Of a DNA stretch of 64,000 nucleotides, positions 33,597 to 42,705 are shown in pieces. The notes under the pieces are model-generated. The model did no database searches, was not told the origin of the DNA, and was given only the letters and a program-made list of their open reading frames with translations. The translations under genes and the position numbers were made by a program. Origin of the DNA: Hydrogenophilus thermoluteolus (GTDB taxonomy: Bacteria; Pseudomonadota; Gammaproteobacteria; Burkholderiales; Rhodocyclaceae); the NCBI RefSeq assembly GCF_003574215.1, contig NZ_AP018558.1, positions 1,945,501 through 2,009,500 on the forward strand, in the 5' to 3' direction. Every line of letters begins with the position of its first letter. Positions within the stretch are counted from its first letter, which is position 1.

Positions 33597-36485
33597 TTAT
33601 GCCTTTTTGAGGCGGCAAAGCGTCGTTTTCGTTTCCTGCATCATCGTCACGACGTCATAGCCGTAAGTGGTCGCGGTATTGACCGCTTCGCCGCGAACGA
33701 TCGGATGGGCCCCTTCGGGGTAGAACGGCAACATGTCCTGCCCCATCCAATGGCCTGAAAAGTGAAACGGCAGGAAGACCGTGCCAGGGGGAACGCGGTG
33801 GGTAACCCGTGCTTTGACTTTGATCCGCGCACCCGTCGGGGTTTCCACCCACACCCACTCGCCGTGTCGCACGTTGGCGTTGTTGGCGTCGCGTGGGTTC
33901 ACCTCGACATACATCTCCTGCTGCAACTCCGCCAACCACGGGTTGGAACGGGTCTCTTCGCCCCCGCCTTCGTACTCGACCATCCGCCCCGAGGTCATGA
34001 TGATTGGATACTCTTTGCTGATCTCCTTCACCTGCTGTTGCAAGGTCTTGAAGAGCGTTGGCAACCGCCAGAATTTCTTGTCCTCATGGGTCGGATATTT
34101 TTCGACCAGATCGGGACGCGGTGAGTAGATCGGCTCGCGATGTTTGGGCACCGGATCGGGGAAGTTCCAGACCACGGCACGTGCCCGGGCGTTGCCATAA
34201 GGCAGGCAACCATGATTCTTCATCACCACCCGAATGATCCCGCCGGAGAGATCGGTCTTCCAGTTCTTGCCTTCAGCCGCTTGCTTCTCCACTTCAGTCA
34301 ATTCGTCCCACCAACCGAGCTGCTTGAGGAGTTTGTCGTCGAACTCAGGGTGCCCCCCTTGGATGTCGGCCCCCTTGGGATGGGAACCTTGGGCAGCCAG
34401 CAGTGAAACCCCGTTGCGCTCAACACCGAAGTTGGCCCGGAAACAGCCGCCCCCCTCCATCACCGGCTTCGACGTATCATAAAGGTTTGGGGTACCGGGA
34501 TGTTTCATCTCCGGCGTCCCCCAGCACGGCCAGGGGAGGCCAAAGTATTCGCCGTCACAGGGACCACCGTTGGCACGGAGCGTCTTGACGTCGAAGGTGT
34601 GCATGTACTTCATGTGCCGCTTGATCCGTTCTGGCGAGATACCCGAATAGCCGATCGTCCAGGTACCGCGGTTGATCTCGCGCAGGATATCTTCGACGTC
34701 GGGCTCTTCCCACCCGCGGGCGTTTTGGGTCACCTTGATGTTTTTGCACAGCTCGTTCGCAAAGCCAAACTTTTTCGCGAACGCGTACATGATCACGTGG
34801 TCAGGCTGTGATTCGAAGAGCGGTTCGATCACCTTTTCCCGCCACTGCACGGAACGGTTCGACGCGGTGCAGGATCCTTCGGTCTCGAATTGAGTCGCTG
34901 CCGGCAGGAGATAAACGCCGTCTTTGCGTACCATCGCTGCCATCGCTGCGGTAGCCGAAGGATAGGGGTCGATCACGACCAGCGTGTCGAGCCGTTTCAT
35001 CGCTTCGACCATCTCTTTGCCGCGCGACAGACTGTTGGGCGCGTGCCCCCAAAAGACGACCGCTTTGAGATTGGTGGGTTGATCCATCTTGGTCGGATCT
35101 TCCATGACCCCGTCGATCCAGCGCGAGACGGTGATCCCTGGGCGTTCCATCAGCTCTTTGGAAGCAAATCTCCCTTTCATCCATTCGTAGTCGACACCCC
35201 AAACCCGGCACCAATGCTTCCACGACCCCTCCGCGATCCCGTAGTACCCCGGCAGCGAATCGGGGTTCGGCCCCACGTCGGTCGCCCCTTGCACGTTGTC
35301 GTGACCGCGGAAGATGTTGGTGCCGCCGCCAGCAACCCCGACATTACCCAGAGCCAGTTGAAGGATGCACATGGCCCGGACGATCGCATTTCCTATCGTA
35401 TGCTGCGTCTGCCCCATGCACCAGACGACCGTAGAGGGGCGGTTTTCCGCCATCACTTTTGCGATCATATGGACTTGGTCATCGGGAACTCCGGTGACCT
35501 CTTCGACCCGCTGCGGCGTCCAGTACTCGATCTCCTTGAGCACCTCGTCCATTCCATAGACGCGGTCGGCAATAAACTTTTTGTCTTCCCAGCCGTTGGC
35601 GAAGATATGACGCAAAACCCCATAAATCAGAGGGATATCACTCCCTGATCGTATGCGGACAAAGTAATCGGCTTTGGCGGCGGTACGGGTAAAGCGCGGA
35701 TCGACGACGATTATCTTCGCGCCGCTTTCTTTCGCATGGAGCACGTGCAACAACGAGACCGGATGTGCTTCCGCAGCATTGGAACCGATAAAGAGGATCG
35801 CCTTCGAGAACTGCATGTCGTTGTAGGAATTGGTCATCGCCCCGTAGCCCCAAGTGTTCGCAACCCCGGCCACAGTGGTCGAATGGCAGATCCGCGCCTG
35901 GTGGTCACAGTTGTTGGTGCCCCACATCGAAACGAATTTGCGCAATAGGTACGCTTGTTCGTTGCTGTGCTTGGACGACCCGACCCAATAGACGCTGTCG
36001 GGACCAAATTGCTCGCGCAGTTTCAAGAGGCGGGCGCTGACCTCGTCGAGCGCTTCTTGCCAACTGATCCGCTTCCATTTACCGTCGACGAGCTTCATCG
36101 GATATTTCAAGCGATGCTCGCCGTGACCGTGCTCACGTACGCTTGCCCCTTTGGCGCAATGTGATCCCAGGTTGATCGGGGAATCGAAGACCGGTTCCTG
36201 ACGGATCCAGACACCATTTTTCACCACCGCATCGATCGCGCACCCCACGGAGCAGTGAGTACAAACGGTGCGCCGCACCACTTCCCCGCTTGCCGGGTTG
36301 ACCGTTTGGGCGGTCTGCGCCTCTGCTGGCGCAACCCACCGACCAGAACCTGTGCCGAGAAAAGTCGCACCCGCTGCCGAAGCCAATCCCGCTCGTTTCA
36401 AAAACTCCCGCCGCGACAGCATCGGCGCGGAAAGGCTGCGCGCAGACCCAACCGTGGAATTGCTTACCCTTTTCTTGGTCAACAT
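33597..36485 (-). CDS. fdhA: Formate dehydrogenase catalytic subunit (alpha), Cys type
   Basis: 962-residue bis-MGD molybdenum or tungsten formate dehydrogenase. A Tat signal SRREFLKRAG (residues 24-33) precedes the mature protein, so it works in the periplasm. A [4Fe-4S] site uses Cys75, Cys78, Cys82 and Cys110. The metal ligand is Cys200, with His201 beside it, in ARICHSTTVAG, where selenoproteins have Sec; no in-frame TGA is needed. AAGGAG precedes the ATG. The operon and Tat signal point to formate respiration or formate-supported growth. Length matches the Fdh3-type alpha subunits. Confidence 0.96.
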   Translation of the reverse strand: MLTKKRVSNSTVGSARSLSAPMLSRREFLKRAGLASAAGATFLGTGSGRWVAPAEAQTAQTVNPASGEVVRRTVCTHCSVGCAIDAVVKNGVWIRQEPVFDSPINLGSHCAKGASVREHGHGEHRLKYPMKLVDGKWKRISWQEALDEVSARLLKLREQFGPDSVYWVGSSKHSNEQAYLLRKFVSMWGTNNCDHQARICHSTTVAGVANTWGYGAMTNSYNDMQFSKAILFIGSNAAEAHPVSLLHVLHAKESGAKIIVVDPRFTRTAAKADYFVRIRSGSDIPLIYGVLRHIFANGWEDKKFIADRVYGMDEVLKEIEYWTPQRVEEVTGVPDDQVHMIAKVMAENRPSTVVWCMGQTQHTIGNAIVRAMCILQLALGNVGVAGGGTNIFRGHDNVQGATDVGPNPDSLPGYYGIAEGSWKHWCRVWGVDYEWMKGRFASKELMERPGITVSRWIDGVMEDPTKMDQPTNLKAVVFWGHAPNSLSRGKEMVEAMKRLDTLVVIDPYPSATAAMAAMVRKDGVYLLPAATQFETEGSCTASNRSVQWREKVIEPLFESQPDHVIMYAFAKKFGFANELCKNIKVTQNARGWEEPDVEDILREINRGTWTIGYSGISPERIKRHMKYMHTFDVKTLRANGGPCDGEYFGLPWPCWGTPEMKHPGTPNLYDTSKPVMEGGGCFRANFGVERNGVSLLAAQGSHPKGADIQGGHPEFDDKLLKQLGWWDELTEVEKQAAEGKNWKTDLSGGIIRVVMKNHGCLPYGNARARAVVWNFPDPVPKHREPIYSPRPDLVEKYPTHEDKKFWRLPTLFKTLQQQVKEISKEYPIIMTSGRMVEYEGGGEETRSNPWLAELQQEMYVEVNPRDANNANVRHGEWVWVETPTGARIKVKARVTHRVPPGTVFLPFHFSGHWMGQDMLPFYPEGAHPIVRGEAVNTATTYGYDVVTMMQETKTTLCRLKKA

Positions 36486-36531
36486 CTTATTTCTCCTTGT
36501 TCACTCTCGCTTTGGGCCAGATCCCGCCTCA

Positions 36532-36753
36532 TCAAATACGTGCGGTACGAAAATATTTTTTCTGATGCCCCGAAAGCGTCTGTTTGCGCGCAGTAGGAGG
36601 CAACGCTTCGTTGCTCATTGGTACGGCTTCTGCGGATACAGCTGCGACCAACGTTCCACCGCCAATCGCCGACGCGCCGAGTGCTCGGAAAAAGCGGCGA
36701 CGATCCACATTGATCGATGTGTGCATTTCGCTGTTGGTTTTCATGGTGTCCAT
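36532..36753 (-). CDS. Tat-targeted small protein of formate dehydrogenase regions
   Basis: 73-residue protein consisting almost wholly of a twin-arginine signal (NVDRRRFFRALGASAIGGG) followed by a short polar end. It matches the 'formate dehydrogenase region Tat target' type that precedes fdhA in many proteobacteria. Function is unknown. The ATG at 36753 follows GGAGTTGCCC; ATG 36744 is also possible. It lies 46 nt upstream of fdhA. Confidence 0.85.
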   Translation of the reverse strand: MDTMKTNSEMHTSINVDRRRFFRALGASAIGGGTLVAAVSAEAVPMSNEALPPTARKQTLSGHQKKYFRTARI

Positions 36754-36772
36754 GGGCAACTCCTTTTCTTCC

Positions 36773-37381
36773 TCACACTTCCACTTCCCAGTAAAAAGCT
36801 TCCAACGTCAAAAAGGCATCGAGCAACTCTGCGAGTGCACGGTACCCCCCAGCATTGGGGGCTTCGGCAAGGGCAGTAGCAAATCGCCCTGCCCATGGCC
36901 AGACGAAGCGAACGAAAAAGTCACGTTGTGCCGATTCGTCCCGCAACGCGATCAAATGGGTCATCACTTCGAGCACCGCTGCGATGTGATCCTCGGGCTC
37001 ACTGATCTCCGCGCGCCGATGCAACCCTTTTTCAGCCCACCAGGAACGAAGTTCGGCCAGCGGCTCTTCCATCATGAATCCCGTCAGATAAAACGAACCG
37101 TACGGGATCACCTCGGGACGAGAGACACCATAGAAAAGCCGTTCGTACTCCTCTGCCCAGACTGCTGGCGGCTGAGTCTCCAAAGCCTGCGCGAACTGCC
37201 GCCAAGCCGTCACGAGGCGCGTCGTTTCGTCACCACTCCCCCCATAATGAGCTGCCAACCGTTTCGCCGCTTCCATCAACTCGGCGCTGGGTGGTTCAGC
37301 CAGCAACGCGCTGAACATCGCATAGTGTTCGACCCGCGCCTGCACCACTGTATCGTCGACGAAAGCGTCCGTTACCGTCAT
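36773..37381 (-). CDS. TorD/DmsD-family chaperone for formate dehydrogenase
   Basis: 202-residue all-helical cytoplasmic chaperone of the TorD family, expected to bind the Tat signal of the molybdoenzyme and hold it for cofactor loading. The segments YERLFYGVSRPEVIPYGSFYL and PEDHIAAVLEVMTHLI match the family pattern. The ATG at 37381 gives MTVTDAFVDD. It begins just after the Fe-S protein gene stops, in an operon with fdhA, so FdhA is its likely client. Confidence 0.85.
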   Translation of the reverse strand: MTVTDAFVDDTVVQARVEHYAMFSALLAEPPSAELMEAAKRLAAHYGGSGDETTRLVTAWRQFAQALETQPPAVWAEEYERLFYGVSRPEVIPYGSFYLTGFMMEEPLAELRSWWAEKGLHRRAEISEPEDHIAAVLEVMTHLIALRDESAQRDFFVRFVWPWAGRFATALAEAPNAGGYRALAELLDAFLTLEAFYWEVEV

Positions 37382-37382
37382 C

Positions 37383-39008
37383 TCAAAGCTCCCAAATGCG
37401 AACGGGGTCGGTTTCACGGAACTGTGCCTTGACACGGCAATCGGCACAGAGCCGCAAGAGAAGCTGACGATCCGGTTGGCCGAAAAGGGGATGCGATTGG
37501 AGCGTGGCCACCATTTTGTCGAGCACCGAGCGAGGTCCAAGAACAGCGCCACACTCTGCGCAATAGGCTGGCTCCGACTGCCGCAGGATCACAGCTTGGT
37601 TCGCTTCCTGTGAGGGATTCCAACGCGGAGTGAGTTCGATTGCTTGCTCCGGACACGTGTTGGCGCACAGCCCGCATTGCACACAACGCGCCTCCGTGAA
37701 TTGAAGCTTCGGAATACCCCCCCCCGCCTGCAACGCTTGGGTGGGACAAACCCCGGTACAGGCGAAACAAAGCGTACACCGATCCGTAACTGCCACAGCG
37801 CCCCACGAAGAGCCAGACGGTAACAAAACTGGCGCATCGACCTGACGCTCGGCTGCAAGCTTGGCGAGTGCGTCGCGAATCAGGCGCATCGAATCGTTTT
37901 TTTCCGTTTGCAAGCGAAAACGGAACCGCCCCGGCGAGACATACGGTGAAAGGGGTGCTGAAAAGCGCTTCGTGAGCGCTTCCGGTGTGGTTTCGCAAAC
38001 GATCGCTACACGCTCCGCTGCATACGGATCACCGAGCGCCTCGAATACTGTTTGCACCATCGCGGCGGCGCGTAACAGTGCCGGTTTTTCCGACTCGGCA
38101 GCACTAACCAACACTACCCGCGCAACACCGCGTATCAGCGCGTAGAGCAACCACTCTTCGCTGAAGATCGTGGTTCGCCAAATCGGCAGAGGCAAAAAGT
38201 GGTCGGGTAATTCTCCCCCTTCGGCCTCCCATTGCGCCAAAGCGCCACGCCACCGTTCGTCGTAACAAAGGAGTGTGCACGGAGTCTCATCGGACCACGC
38301 GTCGAGCGCTGCTGAAAGCGCGGTCGACCAATCGGCTGGGCGCGGGTACTGAAAACGCACGGCACCTGTTGGACAAACCCCGACACAATCCCCGCACCCT
38401 TGGCACCAGTAAGGATCAATGGCGACATGATCCCCTGAAGGCCGGATCGCTTGCGTATCACAGACCTCGAGGCAACGAGAACACCCCCCGATCCGATTCC
38501 GTTCATGAGCACAAAGCGCAGAGGAGAAGCGCACGTAACGGGGTTTTTCCCACTCCCCTATGAGCTGCACAAGTGCAAGCACTGCAAGGGCCTGATCAAG
38601 CGGATCGCTGCCTGGAGCGAAGTAACCCACAGGCAATTCGAAACCAGACCAGTGAGGCGTTGCCTGCAGATCGAGAATCAAGTCACAGGCAATCTCACCT
38701 TGTTCATCACCGCATTCCCACAGAACGCGGTAGGCGCCTGCATGCCCTTCGATCGCCGCGCGATCTACAGGAAGCACCAACGCGTCCGGGTGGGCAGCAC
38801 GCAACGCGGCGAGACGGTGATGATGTGCAGTTGCCAGAACAATGACGGCACACGCTTGCTGGACACGCTCACCCCAACCGAAAGCAACATCAGGATCCCC
38901 AATGATCGCCAGTCGATTGCCGACCGTAAATTCGAGCGCAGGAACCGGCGCAAAGGATGGAAGCGCCGCAATCGCGGCTAAGGCGCGTTCACGAGGCGAA
39001 TTGCTCAT
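37383..39008 (-). CDS. Formate dehydrogenase-associated 4Fe-4S protein
   Basis: 541-residue cytoplasmic protein with two sets of ferredoxin-like cysteines. The first set is CSRCLEVC and CQGCGDCVGVCP (around residues 185-225). The second is CTLCFACTGVCP and CVQCGLCANTCP (around 420-465). C-terminal CxxC pairs (YCAECGAVLG and LCADCRVKAQF) look zinc-ribbon-like. Proteins of this build are the first gene of many proteobacterial Fdh3 clusters; electron transfer or cluster assembly for FdhA is suspected. GAGGGG precedes ATG 39008 by about 6 nt. It heads the fdh operon. Confidence 0.85.
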   Translation of the reverse strand: MSNSPRERALAAIAALPSFAPVPALEFTVGNRLAIIGDPDVAFGWGERVQQACAVIVLATAHHHRLAALRAAHPDALVLPVDRAAIEGHAGAYRVLWECGDEQGEIACDLILDLQATPHWSGFELPVGYFAPGSDPLDQALAVLALVQLIGEWEKPRYVRFSSALCAHERNRIGGCSRCLEVCDTQAIRPSGDHVAIDPYWCQGCGDCVGVCPTGAVRFQYPRPADWSTALSAALDAWSDETPCTLLCYDERWRGALAQWEAEGGELPDHFLPLPIWRTTIFSEEWLLYALIRGVARVVLVSAAESEKPALLRAAAMVQTVFEALGDPYAAERVAIVCETTPEALTKRFSAPLSPYVSPGRFRFRLQTEKNDSMRLIRDALAKLAAERQVDAPVLLPSGSSWGAVAVTDRCTLCFACTGVCPTQALQAGGGIPKLQFTEARCVQCGLCANTCPEQAIELTPRWNPSQEANQAVILRQSEPAYCAECGAVLGPRSVLDKMVATLQSHPLFGQPDRQLLLRLCADCRVKAQFRETDPVRIWEL

Positions 39009-39113
39009 CCTCATCCCCTCCCCCTTTTCTAACCACAAAAATAGTGACTATCTGAACGCGTATGGGAGGGAAAAGCAACTGACGCGGTGCACAAGGGTGG
39101 TCTCTCCGTTGTG

Positions 39114-39123
39114 AACGATCGTT
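39114..39123. promoter_or_regulatory. Palindrome near the fdh transcription start
   Basis: AACGATCGTT is a perfect 10-bp palindrome that falls at about +9 to +18 of the predicted minus-strand transcript. A partial direct repeat (AACGAT AACGAT on the minus strand) adjoins it. It is placed like a repressor operator; the regulator is unknown. Confidence 0.3.
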
Positions 39124-39137
39124 ATCGTTTGCTGAGC

Positions 39138-39166
39138 ACTATAAACAAAGGAAGATTGAACTGCAA
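39138..39166 (-). promoter_or_regulatory. Candidate promoter of the fdh operon
   Basis: Minus strand TTGCAG (39166-39161) and TATAGT (39143-39138) with a 17-nt spacer, about 125 nt before the first operon gene. It lies in the 173-nt gap after the DUF3306 gene. Confidence 0.55.
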
Positions 39167-39181
39167 TTTTGAAATTCTGAA

Positions 39182-39691
39182 TCAATCAGTTTTTGTGTTC
39201 ACAAAATTATAAGAAGGCACAAACTGGACGCTTTTTTCTTCAATTTCAATGGATTGCGATCGAAACTCCGCCTGCGCTACATCGCCAGTTAGTTTTTGCG
39301 CCTCCGCCTCAACCGGGGCCTGCGCCACTACTTCTTCGTCTGGTGAAGCAGCGCGCGTATCTCCCAAATCCTGGCTCTGCTGTTCTTCGCGATACAAACA
39401 AGAAGTGACGTTTTGCCATTGGACGAGTGCTTTGGCCTCGTCCTCGCTCAGCAGCGGGTCTTTCGTGACATCGATGAAATCGCTGTCGAGTTCGTCCGGT
39501 TGGCCAAATGCCCCCGTTGCCCAAAGGCGTTGCAATGCTTCCTGGCGAACCTCTTCAGGAGCATCAGACGCCAAGAACGGCGTCAGATCACCGTCAGGCG
39601 GTACCGCAGCAAGCGCTGCACGCCAGCGGGTAACCGCTTCACTTTCTTGCGCCGCTCGTTTGCGTTTTGCCCAACCTCGCCAATCGATCAT
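39182..39691 (-). CDS. DUF3306 protein, formate dehydrogenase maturation context
   Basis: 169-residue protein with an N-terminal charged stretch (WRGWAKRKRAAQ) and the DUF3306 core LTPFLASDAPEEVRQEALQRL followed by DELDSDFID (in pieces). The second half is Glu/Gln-rich and seemingly disordered. DUF3305 and DUF3306 proteins occur beside fdhD and fdh operons in many proteobacteria, and are taken as maturation factors without known biochemistry. Its ATG overlaps the preceding DUF3305 stop. Confidence 0.8.
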   Translation of the reverse strand: MIDWRGWAKRKRAAQESEAVTRWRAALAAVPPDGDLTPFLASDAPEEVRQEALQRLWATGAFGQPDELDSDFIDVTKDPLLSEDEAKALVQWQNVTSCLYREEQQSQDLGDTRAASPDEEVVAQAPVEAEAQKLTGDVAQAEFRSQSIEIEEKSVQFVPSYNFVNTKTD

Positions 39692-40230
39692 TCGTCGCCC
39701 CCCATCTCCTCGTCCGTCGACCGCTTGAGTATTCCCAGCGGGTCGTTGCGCCGCACCCTACGTTTGCGTTCAGGTCGATAGTGCGCCAAGGCGAACACCC
39801 GCAGCGGATCCCACAACGGCGAAGGCAATGGACACGATTCCACCCATTCACCACCGTCCATCCAACGCGCGGCTTCGTTTTGACTGACTGTCACATGCCG
39901 CGGCGTCGGCCACGCCTCGCCTTCGTCGCACCGCAACAAGACGAAGAGCATGGGGTGCGGCGCCGTTACGTTGAGGTAGATCCCTTCTGCTTCCGCTGGA
40001 AAGATTCGAAGTGGCAACGGCCCCATCGCAAAACATTTGCGCATGGCATCGTCTTGGAGCACCGCAATGGTTCGCCCCCCTACTTCGGAGCGTGACGACC
40101 ATGAAAGACCCTCTGGCATGGCAACGTGAAACGCGGTCACCTGCCAATTGCCGTCACTCCACGGCGTCTGACTGGGAACCCATTCGAGCACTACGTAACC
40201 CGATAATTCGACCTCTTCCATATTGCTCAT
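39688..40230 (-). CDS. DUF3305 protein, formate dehydrogenase maturation context
   Basis: 180-residue protein matching DUF3305: VVLEWVPSQTPWSDGNWQV at the start, PHPMLFVLLRCDEGEAWP in the middle, and the family hallmark VTVSQNEAARWMDGGEWVES followed by ALAHYRPE. The ATG at 40230 gives MSNMEEVEL. It is divergent from fdhD with 54 nt between them and runs with the DUF3306 gene. Function unknown; genomic context ties it to formate dehydrogenase. Confidence 0.8.
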   Translation of the reverse strand: MSNMEEVELSGYVVLEWVPSQTPWSDGNWQVTAFHVAMPEGLSWSSRSEVGGRTIAVLQDDAMRKCFAMGPLPLRIFPAEAEGIYLNVTAPHPMLFVLLRCDEGEAWPTPRHVTVSQNEAARWMDGGEWVESCPLPSPLWDPLRVFALAHYRPERKRRVRRNDPLGILKRSTDEEMGGDE

Positions 40231-40284
40231 CGTAATCTGAGGCACGTTAGAATGCAAGACCATCGATTGCGCAAGGAGCCAACG

Positions 40285-41106
40285 ATGCAAAACCCAAAAC
40301 CACTTCTGAGCAACGCTCAGATCCCCCTCACCCAAACGATCTCCGCATGGGACGAAACGGGTACGCAACGGGAAATCGCGATCGCTGCCGAACGTCCCTT
40401 GACCGTGTACGTCAACAAACGAGAGATCGTCACCTTGATGACGCTTGGAGCTGCTCCGGAGGCATTGGTGATCGGTTACTTGCGCAATCAACGGTTGGTC
40501 AGTTCGCTTTCGGCGATCGCGTCGGTCCAGGTCGATTGGGAAGTCGAATCAGCAGCAGTGTGGCTTCATGAGCTTGCCGCGCTCGATTCTGACCGCCTAA
40601 TGCAACGAACCGTGACAACGGGCTGTGGTCAGGGAACGGTTTTCGGTTCGATCATGGAAGCGGTCGAGGCTGCGTCGTTACCCACCACTGCCTCTATTCA
40701 CCACGAAGCGATTGGCGCGCTTTTGGAAGCAGTTCGTCTGCGTCCAACGCTCTACAAAACCGCAGGCGCAATCCACGGTTGTGCCCTCGTTGCCGTGAAC
40801 GAGACAGCGGTAGCGATTCGGTATTACGTGGAAGATGTCGGCCGTCACAATGCCGTCGACACGATTGCCGGTTGGATGTGGCTCGACGACATTTCAGCGG
40901 CAGGTCACGTCTTCTATACCACCGGCCGGTTAACCTCTGAGATGGTGCTCAAAGCAGCGCTGATGGGCATCCCGATCGTCGTCTCACGATCCGGGATATC
41001 GGCAATGGGATACAACGTTGCTCAACGTCTGGGTATGACGCTGATTGGACGTGCCACAGGCCAACATTACCTGATCTATACCCACCCCGAACGGGTGGTG
41101 CGTTGA
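40285..41106 (+). CDS. fdhD: Formate dehydrogenase accessory sulfurtransferase
   Basis: 273-residue FdhD-family protein, which transfers sulfur from IscS to the MGD cofactor of formate dehydrogenase. The C-terminal half shows KTAGAIHGCALV, YYVEDVGRHNAVDTIAGW, FYTTGRLTSEMV and SRSGISAMG, all strongly conserved. In the active-site loop it has TTGCGQGTVFG with a single Cys114 rather than the CxxC of E. coli FdhD. AAGGAG precedes the ATG. It is divergent from the DUF3305/3306 pair. Confidence 0.93.
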   Translation: MQNPKPLLSNAQIPLTQTISAWDETGTQREIAIAAERPLTVYVNKREIVTLMTLGAAPEALVIGYLRNQRLVSSLSAIASVQVDWEVESAAVWLHELAALDSDRLMQRTVTTGCGQGTVFGSIMEAVEAASLPTTASIHHEAIGALLEAVRLRPTLYKTAGAIHGCALVAVNETAVAIRYYVEDVGRHNAVDTIAGWMWLDDISAAGHVFYTTGRLTSEMVLKAALMGIPIVVSRSGISAMGYNVAQRLGMTLIGRATGQHYLIYTHPERVVR

Positions 41107-41153
41107 CCTGCCTGGACAAACCGTCATCCCACTTACCGAGAATATGCTACCCC

Positions 41154-41414
41154 TCAACTCCCCTCGCGCTCGACATCGCCCAGTTTGGCTTCGAGCTGAG
41201 CCACCCGCTCATGCAGCCGCGCGGTCTCTTGCCGCAAATGGTGGAGACTCTCGCGCAGCGCCTCGAACTCTTCCCGCGTCACCAAATCCATGCGCTCGAA
41301 CATCGACGCCATCAAGAGTTTTGCGTTCTTTTCGAAATCGCGCAGCGGGCTCGTTTCCGTGAGTTCGCGCAATTTCTGCGCCACTTCGTCGAAAGCAGGG
41401 GGTTTCAGTACCAT
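41154..41414 (-). CDS. ubiK: UbiK-like ubiquinone biosynthesis accessory factor (BMFP)
   Basis: 86-residue protein of the YqiC/BMFP family. A short N-terminal helix (FDEVAQKLRELTE) is followed by EKNAKLLMASMFERMDLVTREEFE and a C-terminal coiled coil (HHLRQETARLHERVAQLEAKLGD). UbiK trimers assist the aerobic Ubi complex and fuse membranes in vitro. GAGGA lies 7 nt before the ATG at 41414. It is 10 nt downstream of the AmpG-type permease gene on the same strand, with no clear functional link. Confidence 0.85.
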   Translation of the reverse strand: MVLKPPAFDEVAQKLRELTETSPLRDFEKNAKLLMASMFERMDLVTREEFEALRESLHHLRQETARLHERVAQLEAKLGDVEREGS

Positions 41415-41424
41415 CGCTTCGTCC

Positions 41425-42705
41425 TCATAATGTGCTTCGATCGCCATTTACTATAGCACGCCGCCACAACAATCCCACCAGCGCCATACCCGGCAACGTC
41501 AAGACGAAACAGAGCACGAAAAAGTGGGGCCACCCCAGCGCCTCGACGAGCACGCCCGAAAAGGCATTGACGATGCTGCGCGGCGCAGCGGCAAGGGAGG
41601 TGAGGAGCGCCAGTTGCGTCGCGGCATACGCGGGATGGGTCCGCTGCGCGACGAACGCAACGAGCGCCGTGGTGCCCAAACCTGCCGCGAAATATTCCGC
41701 GGCGATCACCGCAGCAAGCGCCGCAAGCCGCACCGCATCGCTCGGCCCGGCGCCCAGCAGCGCCAAGGCCCAATAGCCGAAAATCGTCACCGCCTGTGCC
41801 CAGCCGAACCACCACAACGCAGGGACGATCCCCAAACGCATCATCCAAATCCCGCCCACCAGGCTGCCGGCGATGAGCGGCCAGAGCGCGGCGTGCTTCG
41901 CGATCAGCCCCACTTCGCTGAGCGAAAATCCCATCGCGAGGTAAAATGGCGTGGCGAGCGCGGTTGCCAACGCGTCACCCAATTTGTACGCGAAGACCAC
42001 CGCAAGCGTGAGCAGCGCAGCCACACGCCCCTCGCGGTGAAAGAACTCACGAAAGGGTTCGACCACTGCTGCACGCAACGAAGCGGGCGCTGCCTCCTCG
42101 CCATGCGCCAAGGGCACCCGCCAAAGGGCCAAAACCACGCCCGGCAGCAGAAATGCCGCGGTGAACGCAAACACCGCAGGCCACGGCCAATCTTCAGCCA
42201 AAATGAGCGCCAACGAGCCCGGGACGAGTCCCGCCACGCGATACGCATTGACGTGCACCGCGTTGCCAAAACCCAGCTCGGCATCAGATAGGAGTTCCCG
42301 CCGGTAGGCGTCGAGCACGACGTCGAGTGTTGCACTTCCCCAAGCGATCGCAACGAGCAGCGTCACCACAAGCGGCAGCGAAGCCACCGGATCGACCTGA
42401 CCGACGCCTGCGATCGCCGCGGCAACGCCCAGCGAAAGGACCAGTATCCACCCCCGTCGACGCCCCAATCGCGGCCAAAGCGCCCAGCGGTCGAGCACCG
42501 GTGCCCAAAGAAACTTCCACGTGTACGGCAGTTGAATCAGGGAAAGCGCACCGATCGTCGCCAAACTGACCCCCTCTTGCTGCAACCACGCGGGCACGAG
42601 CTGCAGCAGAGTATAAAGCGGCAAACCGGACGCAAAGCCAGTGAGCACACACGGCAAAAAGTGGTCTACAATGCGGCGGATGACATTTGGAGGGAGATTG
42701 ACCAT
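41425..42705 (-). CDS. AmpG-family MFS permease
   Basis: 426-residue 12-TM major facilitator. The opening LTGFASGLPLYTLLQLVPAWL, EGVSLATIGALSLIQLPYTWKFLWAPVLDRW (in parts) and GRRRGWI match AmpG muropeptide permeases, which import anhydromuropeptides for recycling. Substrate is inferred from family. The ATG at 42705 shares the CATG with the ATG of the divergent small gene at 42704, and no clear Shine-Dalgarno precedes it, so the exact start is less certain. Confidence 0.85.
   Translation of the reverse strand: MVNLPPNVIRRIVDHFLPCVLTGFASGLPLYTLLQLVPAWLQQEGVSLATIGALSLIQLPYTWKFLWAPVLDRWALWPRLGRRRGWILVLSLGVAAAIAGVGQVDPVASLPLVVTLLVAIAWGSATLDVVLDAYRRELLSDAELGFGNAVHVNAYRVAGLVPGSLALILAEDWPWPAVFAFTAAFLLPGVVLALWRVPLAHGEEAAPASLRAAVVEPFREFFHREGRVAALLTLAVVFAYKLGDALATALATPFYLAMGFSLSEVGLIAKHAALWPLIAGSLVGGIWMMRLGIVPALWWFGWAQAVTIFGYWALALLGAGPSDAVRLAALAAVIAAEYFAAGLGTTALVAFVAQRTHPAYAATQLALLTSLAAAPRSIVNAFSGVLVEALGWPHFFVLCFVLTLPGMALVGLLWRRAIVNGDRSTL

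Noticed and set aside
35880..35900. Selenocysteine in FdhA
   Set aside because: The metal-ligand position is a plain Cys codon (Cys200 in ARICHS) and there is no in-frame TGA.
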